Positions 24,772 to 34,600 of a DNA stretch of 45,512 bases are shown piece after piece. A program made the translations under genes and the position numbers. Below the pieces are notes generated by a model. The model was not told the origin of the DNA and did no database searches. It worked only from the letters and a program-made list of their open reading frames with translations. Each line of letters begins with the position of its first letter. Position 1 is the stretch's first letter. Source of the DNA: Rhodanobacter sp. 67-28 (lineage in GTDB: Bacteria; Pseudomonadota; Gammaproteobacteria; Xanthomonadales; Rhodanobacteraceae); the NCBI GenBank assembly GCA_001898415.1, contig MKTU01000069.1:1-45512 (forward strand), given 5' to 3'.

Positions 24772-25842
24772 ATGAGCGCGCGGTCCACACGCCTCGCCTC
24801 GCTCGACGCGCTGCGCGGCTGCACGGTGGCCGCGATGCTGCTGGTCAACGACCCGGGCGACTGGGGTCACGTGTACTGGCCGCTGGAGCATGCGCAGTGG
24901 AACGGCTGCACGCCGACCGACCTGATCTTTCCGTTCTTCCTGTTCGTGGTCGGCGTGTCGGTGGCGCTGGCAATCCTGCCGCGGCTGGAGCGGGGTGCGT
25001 CCGCCGCCGAGCTGACCCGCGCGGCGATGTGGCGGGCCGCGCGCATCGTGCTGCTCGGCCTGGCCATCAACCTGCTGGCGACGTGGCTGCTGCCGGATCG
25101 CGGCATGCGCATCCCCGGCGTGCTGCAACGGATCGGCGTGTGCTTTGCCGCGGTGGCGCTGTTCGCCATCCACACGCGGCCACGCACGCAATGGTGCGCG
25201 ATCGCCCTGCTGCTGCTCGGCTACTGGGGGCTGCTCGAACTCGGCGGCACGCTGGCGCCGTGGGCCAATCTCGCCAGCCGCACCGACAGCGCGGTGTTCG
25301 GCCACTATGTCTGGTCGATCGATCCGCTCAGCGGTCGCGGGCACGATCCGGAAGGCCTGCTCAGCACCTTGCCGGCGCTGGCCACCACCTTGCTCGGCCT
25401 GCGCGCGGGCTGCTGGTTGCGGCGCGGGCGGCTCAAGGCGCTGGGGCTGGGCGGTCTGCTGTCGCTGGCTCTCGGTGCGGGGTGGTCGCTGGTGCTGCCG
25501 TTCAACAAGAACCTGTGGACGCCCTCGTTCGTGCTGTGGACGGCCGGCTGGGCCGTGCTGGCGCTGCTGGCCTTCCACTGGCTGGTCGAGCGCCGTGGCT
25601 GGCCACCGCTGGGGCGGCGCTTCGGCGTCAACGCCATCGCCGCCTATGCCGGCTCGGAGGTCATGCAGATCGTGCTGCCCGCCCTGGGCCAGGCGACGTG
25701 GTACCGCGCCGTGTTCGCCGACTGGATGACGCCGCGCTTCGGACCCTGCGTGCCGTCGCTGGCCTTCGCCGTGGTGTTCGTGGCGTTCTGGTGGCTGGTG
25801 GTGTGGGCCATGGACCGGCGCCGCATCTACCTCAAGCTGTAG
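24772..25842 (+). CDS. nagX: NagX: HGSNAT-like inner-membrane acyltransferase family protein
   Basis: A 356-aa polytopic protein of the DUF5009/HGSNAT group. It begins RLASLDALRGCTVAAMLLVN, the family start, followed by EHAQWNGCTPTDLIFPFFLF; His40 in that motif aligns with the histidine thought to carry the acetyl group in human heparan-alpha-glucosaminide N-acetyltransferase. About ten helices follow and the protein ends RRRIYLKL. It starts 31 bp after the hexosaminidase stop and is certainly co-transcribed. NagX is a recurring but poorly characterised member of GlcNAc loci in Xanthomonadales and Shewanella. Transport or acetyl transfer across the membrane are both proposed; the sequence favours the acyltransferase fold. 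Confidence 0.87.
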   Translation: MSARSTRLASLDALRGCTVAAMLLVNDPGDWGHVYWPLEHAQWNGCTPTDLIFPFFLFVVGVSVALAILPRLERGASAAELTRAAMWRAARIVLLGLAINLLATWLLPDRGMRIPGVLQRIGVCFAAVALFAIHTRPRTQWCAIALLLLGYWGLLELGGTLAPWANLASRTDSAVFGHYVWSIDPLSGRGHDPEGLLSTLPALATTLLGLRAGCWLRRGRLKALGLGGLLSLALGAGWSLVLPFNKNLWTPSFVLWTAGWAVLALLAFHWLVERRGWPPLGRRFGVNAIAAYAGSEVMQIVLPALGQATWYRAVFADWMTPRFGPCVPSLAFAVVFVAFWWLVVWAMDRRRIYLKL

Positions 25843-25897
25843 GGCGGGCACTGCCCGCCGGGCTTTTCGCCGAAAGCGGCGGGCGGTGCCCGCCCTA
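25840..25897. repeat. Long inverted repeat (REP-like) between nagX and the helicase operon
   Basis: Two 21-bp arms (25840-25860 and 25877-25897) pair with a single mismatch around a 16-nt loop. The left arm starts with the nagX stop codon (TAG) and the right arm ends 5 bp before the convergent gene's stop. It is built of GGGCGGGC/GCCCGCCC, as in intergenic repeats of many high-GC proteobacteria, and may terminate both genes. Confidence 0.75.
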
Positions 25898-25902
25898 CCG
25901 GT

Positions 25903-26061
25903 TCACCGGCGTTGGCGCATGGCGCGGATCAGCAGGCCCATCAGCAGCAGGCCCAGCACCACGCCGAGGCCGGCGCCCCACAGCGCACCGACGTCGCCAC
26001 CGACCAGGTAGCCCACGCCGGCGCCCAGTGGAAACAGCAGCAGCACCGGCAGGCAGCCCAT
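25903..26061 (-). CDS. 52-aa hydrophobic membrane microprotein coupled to lhr
   Basis: A tiny protein, [20 protein letters not shown] followed by a Gly-rich second helix and the basic end RAMRQRR. Two hydrophobic segments with small-residue spacing (GAGVGYLVGG, GAGLGVVLG) suggest a helical hairpin in the inner membrane. The start overlaps the lhr stop as TGATG, a classic coupling arrangement, which is the main support for translation. The function is unknown. Confidence 0.55.
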   Translation of the reverse strand: MGCLPVLLLFPLGAGVGYLVGGDVGALWGAGLGVVLGLLLMGLLIRAMRQRR

Positions 26062-29000
26062 CAGGATACCTGCCGTACCGTGGCATCCGGTGCCGACGGG
26101 TGGCGCAGCAATACCGCACGCGCGCGTTGCCATTCGGCGGCGGACAGCTCGATCAGCGCCACCGGCTTGCCGCCGACCAGCGCGGCGATCGGCATGCCGT
26201 CGCGGTACAGCACGCGCGAGCCGGCCAGTGCCGGCACCTTGTCGCCGACCAGCACGGTGCCGACCAGGTTCAGCGGATCGCTGCCGCTGACGCAGACCAG
26301 CTCGCCGTCGTCCGCGCGCTGGCGGATCGCGCGCAGCGGCGCGATCGCCTCGGGCAGGGCGAACTGTTCGCCCACCAGGCCCTCGACGAAACGGCCGCCG
26401 CGGATTTCGCCGCGAGCTTCAAGCCGGTGGTACACGCGCAGCAGCTCGCGCCACGACGGCAGCCACGGCGCCTCGCGCTCCAGCAACTTCCAGAACACCA
26501 CGCCGTAGCGGCGCAGCAGGGTATGCGCAATATGTTCAATCGCCTCGGGCCCGGCCTTGGCGTCCGTGGCCGGGCCGCGCGCCAGTGCCCACCGCCCCGC
26601 ATCCTCGATCCCGCCAAATGCGTGCCGGCGCATGCGCCGGTGCCGTGTGCCGTCGCGTTTCGCCGCCGGCAGCAGCAGGGCGCGCAGACCGGCGAAGCTG
26701 TCCGCGCTGATCCGGCCGGCGGCCACCAGCTCGCCCAGCGCGTCTTCCAGCTCCGGCCGCAACAGGCGGGTGTCCACCAGCAACTCGTCGAAGAACAGCG
26801 CACCATGCTCGCGCAACGCCTCGACCACGGCCTGGGCGCGCGACGACAGCAGGATGTCCTGCGGCTCGCCCGCGGCGACGGCCGTCCAGACGGCCATCTC
26901 CCGCCGGGGCAGCAGCACGATCGGCGTACTGCGCACCGGCCCGCCACCACCGCCGCCGCCGCTGCGCAGCCGGCTCCAGGCGATGCGGCCGGAACGGCAC
27001 AGCTCGTCCAGCCAGCTGATCGAGTAATCGCCCACGCGCGCTGGCAGGATCTCCGCTTCCCACGCGCCGGCCGCGGCCTCGTAACCTTCCAGCTGTGCCA
27101 GCGTGGCGACCAGCGCATCGGGGCCGTTCAAGCGGGTGGCCGCCGACACGTGCTGCCAGTCGAACAGGAAGCGCATCAGCGCGCGCCGGCTGATCGGCTC
27201 GATCTCGCGGCGCAGCCGGCCGATGGTGTAACGGTGGATGCGTGCCAGCAGATGGCGCTCGCACCATTCGGTGTCGCCGGCGTCGGCGGTGAAGCGGCCC
27301 TGCATTACGTAGCCTTCGGACTGCAGCCGCAGCAGCGCCTGCTCGACTTCGCCGGTCTCGACGTGGATGGATTGCGCCAAGCCGTTCACGGTGACCGGGC
27401 CGAGTCCGCCGAGGCGGTGGCGCACGAGTTCCAGCAGCGCGTCCTCGCGCGTCCAGGGCTGCGCGGCGTATTCGGCGGGTGCGGCGATCGGCGGCTGCAT
27501 CGGGGCGGCCGGATGCAGTACCTGCCACAGCGGCAGCTGCTCGGCAGACGTCCATGCGTCGCCGAGCCGGGTGGCGCGCTTCGCCTTCGCCAGCGCCTGC
27601 AGTCGCTCGTTCCAGTCGGGGTTGGCGGCGACTTCATCGGCGGTGACGAAACCCAGCAAGGTCAGCGCCTCGTGCATCTCGTCGGCGTCGCGCACCTGCG
27701 GCCAGGCTTCCTCGCGTACGGCGGCGATCGCCTCGGGATCGAGCCGGCCCAGGTCGTCTGCGCTGTCGGCGTCGTTCCAGCGGCGCGTCTGCACGGCCTG
27801 GGTGCGGCGCTCCTCCAGCGGCGCGTCGTCGAGGAAGGCGTACGGTGCCGCGTTCAACACCTCGGCGGCGAGCGGGCTGGGTGCGGTGAGGTCGCGTGCG
27901 ACGATGGCGATCTCGCCGGCCTCCAGCTGGCGCAGGATCGCCAGCAGGCCGTCCACGTCCATCGCCTCGCGCAGGCAGTCGTGCAGGGTCTGGTTGACCA
28001 GCGGGTGATCCGGCACCTCGCGCTCGCCCACGATGTTTTCCAGGCAGGCGACCTGATCGGGGAACACCGCGGCGAGCAGGTCCTCGCTCTTCATCCGCTG
28101 CAGCGGCGGCGGGGTTTTCTTGCCACCGGTGAAGCGCGGCAGCGCCAGCGCGGTCACCGCATTCCAGCGCCAGCGCGCGGGGAACAGCGGCGCGTCGAGC
28201 AGGGCCTGAATCAGCACATGCTCGGCGGTGTTCGAGTGCAGGTAATGCGCCACTTCCTCCAGCGGAAAGCTGTGGCTGGTCGACAGCGACAGCACGATCG
28301 CGTCCTCGGTCGCCGCCGCCTGCAGCTCGAAGTTGAACTGGCGGCAGAAGCGCTTGCGCAGCGCCAGCCCCCAGGCGCGGTTGATGCGGCTGCCCCACGG
28401 CGTGTGGATCACCAACTGGGTGCCGCCGGATTCGTCGAAGAAGCGCTCCAGCACCAGGGTATGCTGGCTCGGCAGCACGCCGAGCGCGGCTTTCGCGCGG
28501 GCGAGGTAGTCGGCCAGTTGTTGAGCGGCGGCGTCGGGAAGGCCAAGGGTGTTCCGAAGCCATTCGAGCGCGGCCGCTTTGCTCCCCTCTCCCCCCGGGA
28601 GAGGGGTTGGGGGTGAGGGTACGGCCGGAGCGTGGGGGCTCATGGCTTCGCCCGAACCCTCACCCCCACCCCTCTCCCGGTGGGAGAGGGGTTCGAGCAA
28701 GGCGGAGATTTCCTCGCGCAGCCGCGACACGCCGAACGACAGCTCGTCGCTGCGCCCCGGTGCTTCGCCCAGCCAGAACGGAATGCTCGGCGGCGCGCCG
28801 TGCGCGTCTTCCACCCGCAAGCGGTCGCGCTCGACGCGCTGGATGCGGTAGCTGGCGTTGCCAAGCTGGAAGATGTCGCCAGCCATGCTCTCGACCGCGA
28901 AATCCTCGTTCACCGTGCCGACGATGATCGCCTGCGGTTCCAGCACCACCTTGTAGTCGGCGGTGTCGGGGATGGTGCCGCCGGAGGTCAGCGCGGTGAG

Positions 29001-30491
29001 CCGCGCGCTGCGCCGCGGGCGCAACTGCCGGTTCACCGCATCGCGATGGATGTAGGCCGCGCGCGGTCCCTGGCGGGTGGTGAAACCTTCGGCCAGCATG
29101 CGCACAACTGCGTCGAAATCGGCTCGGGCGAGATCGCGGTACGGGTACGCCCGACGCACCAGCGCGTACAGCGCGTCCTCGTCCCACTCGGCGCAGGCGA
29201 CCTCGGCGACGATCTGCTGCGCCAGCACGTCCAGCGGCTGCGGCGGCATCACCAGCGCGTCGAGTTCGCCGCGGCGCACGCAGTCGAGCAGGGCGGTGCA
29301 TTCGATCAGGTCGTCGCGGGTGGCCGGGAACAGCCGCGCCTTCGGCGTGCCGTCGATGCTGTGGCCGGAGCGGCCGGCGCGCTGCAGGAACGCGGCGATC
29401 GAGCGCGGCGAGCCGAGCTGGCAGACCAGGTCGACTTCGCCGATGTCGATGCCCAGCTCCAGCGACGCGGTGGCCACCAGCACCTTCAGTTCGCCGCGCT
29501 TGAGCCGCTGCTCGGCGTCCAGCCGCAGCTCCTTGGCCAGGCTGCCGTGGTGCGCGGCGACGTGTTCCTTGCCCAGCCGTTCGGACAGGTGCCGCGCGGC
29601 GCGCTCGGCCATGCGCCGCGTGTTGACGAAGACCAGGGTGGTGCGGTGCGCGTGCACCAGCTGCGCGAGGCGGTCGTAGACCAGCTCCCAGCTGTCGTTC
29701 GACATCACCGCTTCCAGCGGCACCGGCGGTACTTCGATGGCGAGGTCGCGCGGGCGGGTGTGGCCCGTGTTGATGATGGTGCAGGGATCTTCCTTCTCCC
29801 CCTCGGGGAGAAGGGAGTGCTGAGCGCCGACCAGAAAGTCGGCGACTTTTTCTATGGGCTTCTGCGTCGCCGACAAGCCGATCCGCAGCAGGCGCCGCTG
29901 GCACAGCGACGCCAGCCGCTCCAGCGACAAGGCCAGATGCGAACCGCGCTTGCTGCCGGCGATGGCGTGGATCTCGTCGACGATCACCGTGCGCACGCCC
30001 GCCAGCATGGAACGGCCCGAGGCCGAGCCGAGCAACACGTACAGCGACTCCGGCGTGGTCACCAGGATGTGCGGCGGCTGCTTGCGCAGCAGGTTGCGTT
30101 CGACCTGCGGGGTGTCGCCGGTGCGCACCGCGGTGCGGATCGCCACGTCGGGCAGGCCGAGCTTCTCGAGCTCCGCGCGGATGCCTTCCAGCGGCGCTTC
30201 CAGATTGACATGGATGTCGTTCGACAATGCTTTCAGCGGCGACACGTAGAGCACCGTGGTGGCGTCGGCCAGCACGCCGCCGTGGGCGACGCCCTCGCGC
30301 ACCAGTTCGTCGATGGCGGCAAGGAAGGCGGTGAGCGTCTTGCCCGAGCCGGTCGGCGCGGCGACCAGGGTGTGCTGGCCGGCGCGGATCGATGGCCACG
30401 CCGCCGCCTGCGCCGCGGTGGGTGCGGCGAAGCTGCGGCGGAACCAGGCGGCGACCGCCGGGTGGAAGGCTTCGAGGATTCGGGAGTCCAT
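26061..30491 (-). CDS. lhr: Lhr-family large ATP-dependent helicase
   Basis: A 1476-aa superfamily-2 nucleic-acid helicase. Motifs in order: Q-motif region [10 protein letters not shown], Walker [11 protein letters not shown] (about residue 50), [37 protein letters not shown], then in the second RecA domain [32 protein letters not shown] and QRAGRSGH. After these come the winged helix, the beta-barrel Lhr core and a long C-terminal extension of the large Lhr type. The ATG at 30491 begins the conserved part ([13 protein letters not shown]); the open frame beyond it lacks family similarity. Two palindromic repeats are carried in frame (near residues 230 and 600-635). The role is in DNA repair. 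Confidence 0.92.
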   Translation of the reverse strand: MDSRILEAFHPAVAAWFRRSFAAPTAAQAAAWPSIRAGQHTLVAAPTGSGKTLTAFLAAIDELVREGVAHGGVLADATTVLYVSPLKALSNDIHVNLEAPLEGIRAELEKLGLPDVAIRTAVRTGDTPQVERNLLRKQPPHILVTTPESLYVLLGSASGRSMLAGVRTVIVDEIHAIAGSKRGSHLALSLERLASLCQRRLLRIGLSATQKPIEKVADFLVGAQHSLLPEGEKEDPCTIINTGHTRPRDLAIEVPPVPLEAVMSNDSWELVYDRLAQLVHAHRTTLVFVNTRRMAERAARHLSERLGKEHVAAHHGSLAKELRLDAEQRLKRGELKVLVATASLELGIDIGEVDLVCQLGSPRSIAAFLQRAGRSGHSIDGTPKARLFPATRDDLIECTALLDCVRRGELDALVMPPQPLDVLAQQIVAEVACAEWDEDALYALVRRAYPYRDLARADFDAVVRMLAEGFTTRQGPRAAYIHRDAVNRQLRPRRSARLTALTSGGTIPDTADYKVVLEPQAIIVGTVNEDFAVESMAGDIFQLGNASYRIQRVERDRLRVEDAHGAPPSIPFWLGEAPGRSDELSFGVSRLREEISALLEPLSHRERGGGEGSGEAMSPHAPAVPSPPTPLPGGEGSKAAALEWLRNTLGLPDAAAQQLADYLARAKAALGVLPSQHTLVLERFFDESGGTQLVIHTPWGSRINRAWGLALRKRFCRQFNFELQAAATEDAIVLSLSTSHSFPLEEVAHYLHSNTAEHVLIQALLDAPLFPARWRWNAVTALALPRFTGGKKTPPPLQRMKSEDLLAAVFPDQVACLENIVGEREVPDHPLVNQTLHDCLREAMDVDGLLAILRQLEAGEIAIVARDLTAPSPLAAEVLNAAPYAFLDDAPLEERRTQAVQTRRWNDADSADDLGRLDPEAIAAVREEAWPQVRDADEMHEALTLLGFVTADEVAANPDWNERLQALAKAKRATRLGDAWTSAEQLPLWQVLHPAAPMQPPIAAPAEYAAQPWTREDALLELVRHRLGGLGPVTVNGLAQSIHVETGEVEQALLRLQSEGYVMQGRFTADAGDTEWCERHLLARIHRYTIGRLRREIEPISRRALMRFLFDWQHVSAATRLNGPDALVATLAQLEGYEAAAGAWEAEILPARVGDYSISWLDELCRSGRIAWSRLRSGGGGGGGPVRSTPIVLLPRREMAVWTAVAAGEPQDILLSSRAQAVVEALREHGALFFDELLVDTRLLRPELEDALGELVAAGRISADSFAGLRALLLPAAKRDGTRHRRMRRHAFGGIEDAGRWALARGPATDAKAGPEAIEHIAHTLLRRYGVVFWKLLEREAPWLPSWRELLRVYHRLEARGEIRGGRFVEGLVGEQFALPEAIAPLRAIRQRADDGELVCVSGSDPLNLVGTVLVGDKVPALAGSRVLYRDGMPIAALVGGKPVALIELSAAEWQRARAVLLRHPSAPDATVRQVS
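28584..28691. repeat. Paired palindromic repeat element inside the lhr coding frame
   Basis: Two hairpins, each CCCCTCTCCC/GGGAGAGGGG, lie at 28584-28606 and 28669-28691. The outer flanks pair again: GAGAGGGGTTGGGGGTGAGG (from 28601) is inverted near 28656-28676 with a one-base difference. This is typical of intergenic repeats, yet it is read as about 36 residues ([14 protein letters not shown]... [16 protein letters not shown]) with no stop or frameshift. Confidence 0.85.
29792..29814. repeat. Second palindromic element inside the lhr coding frame
   Basis: CCTTCTCCCC-CTC-GGGGAGAAGG, a 10-bp stem with a 3-nt loop, similar in sequence to the pair at 28584-28691. It encodes LLPEGEKED just after the LSATQ region, where Lhr homologues normally have a short loop. 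Confidence 0.7.
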
Positions 30492-30672
30492 GCGCGGCGG
30501 CACCGGTCGGGGCGGTGGCGGGGAGTGGGACACCCGATCATATATGGGGGCCGCGGCTGCCGTCGCAACCGGCTCGCAGCGATGCGCGGTCGGCGCGGGC
30601 ATGTCAGTATTCGCGCTCCATCGGCGCATCGCGTGGAGGCGCTGCAGGACGGTGATCGAACGGGAGGAAGCG

Positions 30673-31539
30673 GTGCAGGCGCCATCGGATTCGCGGAGCG
30701 AGGAAACCGGAGTCACCAGCTGGCAGACCATGGCCGATGGCCAGCGCCTGCTGTTGCGCGACTGGCCGCGACAGGGGGCGCGCGGGGCCGTGCTGTTCGT
30801 GCATGGCCTGGGCGAACACAGCGGCCGTTACGATCGCGTCGCCGCGTGGTTCAACCAGCGCGGCTATGCCGTGCGCGGCTACGACCAGCGTGGCCACGGG
30901 CAGTCGCCCGGGCGGCGCGGCGCGCTGCGCCATCGCGACGACCTGCTGGCGGACCTGGCGGCGGTCTATCAGGAGTACGCGCGCGCCACGCCGCACCAGC
31001 CGCTGCTGCTCGGCCACAGCATGGGCGGTCTGGTGGCCGCGCGCGCCGTGCTCGACGGCGCGCTGGCGCCGCCGGCGCTGGTGCTGTCCTCGCCGGCGCT
31101 GCGCACTCACGAATCGCCGCAGATGATCCGGCTGGCCGCGATACTCGGCCGCTGGCTGCCGAACCTGCCGCTGCGCAACGGGCTGGATGCCGGCAAGCTG
31201 TCGCACGATCCGCAGGTAGCCGCCGACTACCGCGCCGATCCGCTGCGCCACGGCTGGATCACCCCGCGGCTGGCCGATTTCATCTTCCGCGAAGGCGCCG
31301 CCTGCATCGCCGATGCCGCCGAGCTGGCCGTGCCCACCCTGCTGCTGGTGGCCGAGAGCGACGCACTGGTCGACCCCGCCGGCAGCCGTGCCTTCGCCAG
31401 GGCGGCGGCATCGAGCAGCCAACTGACCACGCGCTTCTTCGCCTCGCTGTACCACGAGCTGTTCAACGAAACCGAACCGGGCCGCGGCCAGGTGCTGATG
31501 CAACTGGGCGACTGGCTGGGTCGGCAGTTGCCTCGTTGA
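30673..31539 (+). CDS. Alpha/beta hydrolase, monoacylglycerol lipase-like
   Basis: A 288-aa serine hydrolase resembling lysophospholipase/monoglyceride lipase (Hydrolase_4). The nucleophile is Ser116 in GHSMGG; the acid is in AESDALVD and His in [27 protein letters not shown] and [15 protein letters not shown] are typical family phrases. GTG 30673 is chosen because GGGAGGA lies about 5 bp upstream and it includes the whole N-terminal strand; an internal ATG at 30730 would trim it. It is divergent from lhr, with a short AT-rich island (30537-30546) in the spacer, and 82 bp before the alpha-2-macroglobulin gene. The protein looks cytoplasmic; substrate unknown. Confidence 0.88.
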   Translation: MQAPSDSRSEETGVTSWQTMADGQRLLLRDWPRQGARGAVLFVHGLGEHSGRYDRVAAWFNQRGYAVRGYDQRGHGQSPGRRGALRHRDDLLADLAAVYQEYARATPHQPLLLGHSMGGLVAARAVLDGALAPPALVLSSPALRTHESPQMIRLAAILGRWLPNLPLRNGLDAGKLSHDPQVAADYRADPLRHGWITPRLADFIFREGAACIADAAELAVPTLLLVAESDALVDPAGSRAFARAAASSSQLTTRFFASLYHELFNETEPGRGQVLMQLGDWLGRQLPR

Positions 31540-31621
31540 GAAAACGCGCGTGCCCGATCCGTGCCATCGGCCCGCCATGAATGGCGGCGATACTTCGATC
31601 CAATCTCAGGGAGAGACCACC

Positions 31622-34600
31622 ATGTACGCACGATCGTTTGCGCGCTTTGCGCGGGTATGGCCAGTCCTGTTGTCGGGCCTGTTGCTGGTCGCCTGCGGGC
31701 GCGGCCATGACGGCCATCCGCCGACGCTGCAGGGTGCGCCGGGCACGGCCGCCTCGGCGGCGCCGGCGCCGGCCGCAACCAGCTTCGCCCTGCTTTCGGC
31801 CAGCTCCCGCAGCAGCGACTCGCGCACCGCGCTGACCCTGCGCTTCAACGCCGCGCTGGCCTCGGCGCAGGCGTTCGACGCGCTGATCGCGGTGACCGGC
31901 CCGAACGGCGAAGTGGTCAGCGGCAGCTGGAGCCTCGACAACGACGGCAAGACGCTGAACTTCCCGTTCGTGCAGGCGAACACGCGCTACGCGGTGCAGC
32001 TGAAGGCCGGCCTGCTCGCCGCCGACGGCCGCACCCTCGGCCACGCGGTGAAGCACGACGTGTACTCCGGCAACCTGCCCGCGGCAGTCGGCTTCGCCTC
32101 GCACGGCAGCGTGCTGCCGGCGCGCGGCACCCGCGGCCTGCCGCTGGTGTCGATGAACGTGCACGACGCCGACGTGGAGTTCTTCCGCGTGCGCGAGGAC
32201 GCGTTGTCGGACCTGTTCTGCGCGTACCCGCGCAACGGCCACCGCGACAGCTACGAACTCGACCACGACGTCGCCTACTACAACAGCTGCGGCGAAGGCG
32301 ACGAGCGGCGCAGCCGCATGCCGATCACCGAGATCGCCGATTCGGTCTACGCCAACCACTACACCCTGGGCGGCGAGCCGAACGAGCGCACCGTCACCTA
32401 CCTGCCGGTGCAGAACATCAGGGAGCTGGCCCAGCCCGGCGTGTACATGGCGGTGGTCAAGGCCGGCGGCACGTTCAAGGACGGCTACGACACCGCCACC
32501 TTCTTCGTCAGCGACCTCGGCCTGCACCTGCGCGTGTATCGCGACAACGTGCTGCTGCACGTGGCCTCGCTGCGCGACGGTACGCCGGTGAATGCGGTGG
32601 ACATCGAGATCCGCGACGCGGCCGGGCGCAGCAAGCTCAAGGCCTCGACCGGCGCCGACGGCAACGCGCTGCTCGCGTACAAGATCAAGGCCGCCGACGT
32701 GCTGGTCGCGCGCCACGGCAAGGACGTCTCGGTGCTGCCGTTCAACCGGCCGGCATTGGACGTGTCCAACTTCGACATCAGCGGGCGCAAACAGGCACCG
32801 TTCGAGGTGTACGCCTGGTCCGGCCGCGACCTGTACCGTCCCGGCGAGACGCTGCGCGCCTCGGCGCTGCTGCGCGACGACGACGGCAAGCCGATGAAGG
32901 CGCAGTCGCTGTTCGTGCGGGTGAAGCAGCCGGACGGCCGCACCCTGGTGGAAAAGCGGCTGGAGCCGCAGCAGCTCAACTACTTCGAGCTGAGCCAGGC
33001 GATCCCCGCCGACGCGCCGACCGGGCTGTGGCAGCTGGAGTTCCGCCTCGATCCTTCAGCCAAGGAGACCGTGCAGGCGTTCCCGTTCCACGTCGAGGAG
33101 TTCCTGCCCGAGCGGCTCAAGGTGGAGCTGTCCAGCCCGCAATCGCGGCTGGCGCCGGGCGAGCCGCTGAAGCTGAAGGTCGCCTCCAGCTACCTGTACG
33201 GCGCGCCGGCCGACGGCAACCGCTTCACCGCGAAACTGCTGGTGGCGCCGGAAGTGCATCCGCTGGAGAAGATGAAGGACACCTTCTTCGGCAACCCGCT
33301 GGTCGAGCTGCCGAAGAGCGCCGACGACGTGGTCGACGCCAAGCTCGACGCGCAAGGCGTGCTGGAGCAGGACGTGGCACTGCCCGACGACGTGAAACCG
33401 GTCGCGCCGCTGGCGGTGACCCTGTCCGGCAGCGTGTACGAGAGCGGCGGCCGCGCGGTGACGCGGCTGCTCAAGCGCACCTACTGGCCGGCCGACGCGC
33501 TGGTCGGCGTGCGCCCGCTGTTCGATCCGAAGCAGGGCGCGGAGAGCGAAAGCCCGGTCGGTTTCGAGATCATGCGCGCGAACGCGGACGGCGAGTTGGT
33601 CGCAGGCAGCCACCTGAAAGTGCGCCTGCAGCGCGAGCTGCGCGACTTCTACTGGCTGTACGAGCGCGACGGCGGCTGGCAATCGAATGCGAACCAGCGC
33701 CTGCAGCTGATCGAGGAGAAAGACGTCGACGTCGCCGCCGGCAAGTCGGCCCAGGTGGAATTCCCGGTGCAGTGGGGCAGCTACCGCGTCGAGGTGTACG
33801 ACCCGGCCACGAAACTCACCACGGTGTTCCCGTTCTTCGCCGGCTACAGCTGGGATGACGAGAACCTGGGCAAGGAAGCACGCCCGGACAAGGTCAAGCT
33901 GCAGCTGGACAAGGCGCGCTACCACGCCGGCGACACCATGAAGGTCACGGTGACGCCGCCGCAGCCCGGCCCCGGCGTGCTGCTGGTGGAATCGGACCAC
34001 CTGCTCTACACGAAGAACATCGACGCGAAAGCCGGTGCCACCTTCGAGATCCCGGTGACCAAGGAGTGGGAGCGCCACGACGTCTACGTGACGGCGCTGG
34101 TGTTCCGTGGCGGCGAGGCCGCCGAACACACCACGCCGGCGCGCGCGATGGGCGTGGAATACGTGGCGATGGACCGCAACGACCGGCGCATCCCGCTCAA
34201 GCTCGACGCGCCCGCGCTGATGCGCCCGGGCAATCCGCTCGAGGTCGGCGTGCAGGCCACCGGTCTGGCCGGGCAGCAGGCCTTCGTCACGCTGTCGGCG
34301 GTCGACCAGGGCGTGCTCAACATCACCGACTACCCGGTGCCCGACGCGTGGGCGTGGCTGTTCGCCAAGCGTGCCCTGAGCGTGGATGCGTACGACCTGT
34401 ACAGCCGCATCATCGAGGCGATGGACGGCGCCGAGGCGAAGCTGCGCTACGGCGGCGACATGAGCGGTGCGGCGTTGCCGAAGGCCACCCGGCTCAACCC
34501 GAAGGTACAGATCGTCGACCTGTTCGCCGGCCCGGTGGCGTTCGACGCGCAGGGCAGGGCCACGCTGCACGTCGACGTGCCCGACTTCAACGGCAGCCTG

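Noticed and set aside
30492-30731. An 80-codon N-terminal extension of lhr
   Set aside because: It has no similarity to Lhr, crosses an AT-rich promoter-like island and overlaps the start of the divergent hydrolase. The family-typical start is the ATG at 30491.
31572-31587. CCGCCAT-GA-ATGGCGG palindrome before the A2M gene
   Set aside because: A 2-nt spacer rules out a normal hairpin and there is no regulator or promoter element nearby to suggest an operator, so it was not listed.
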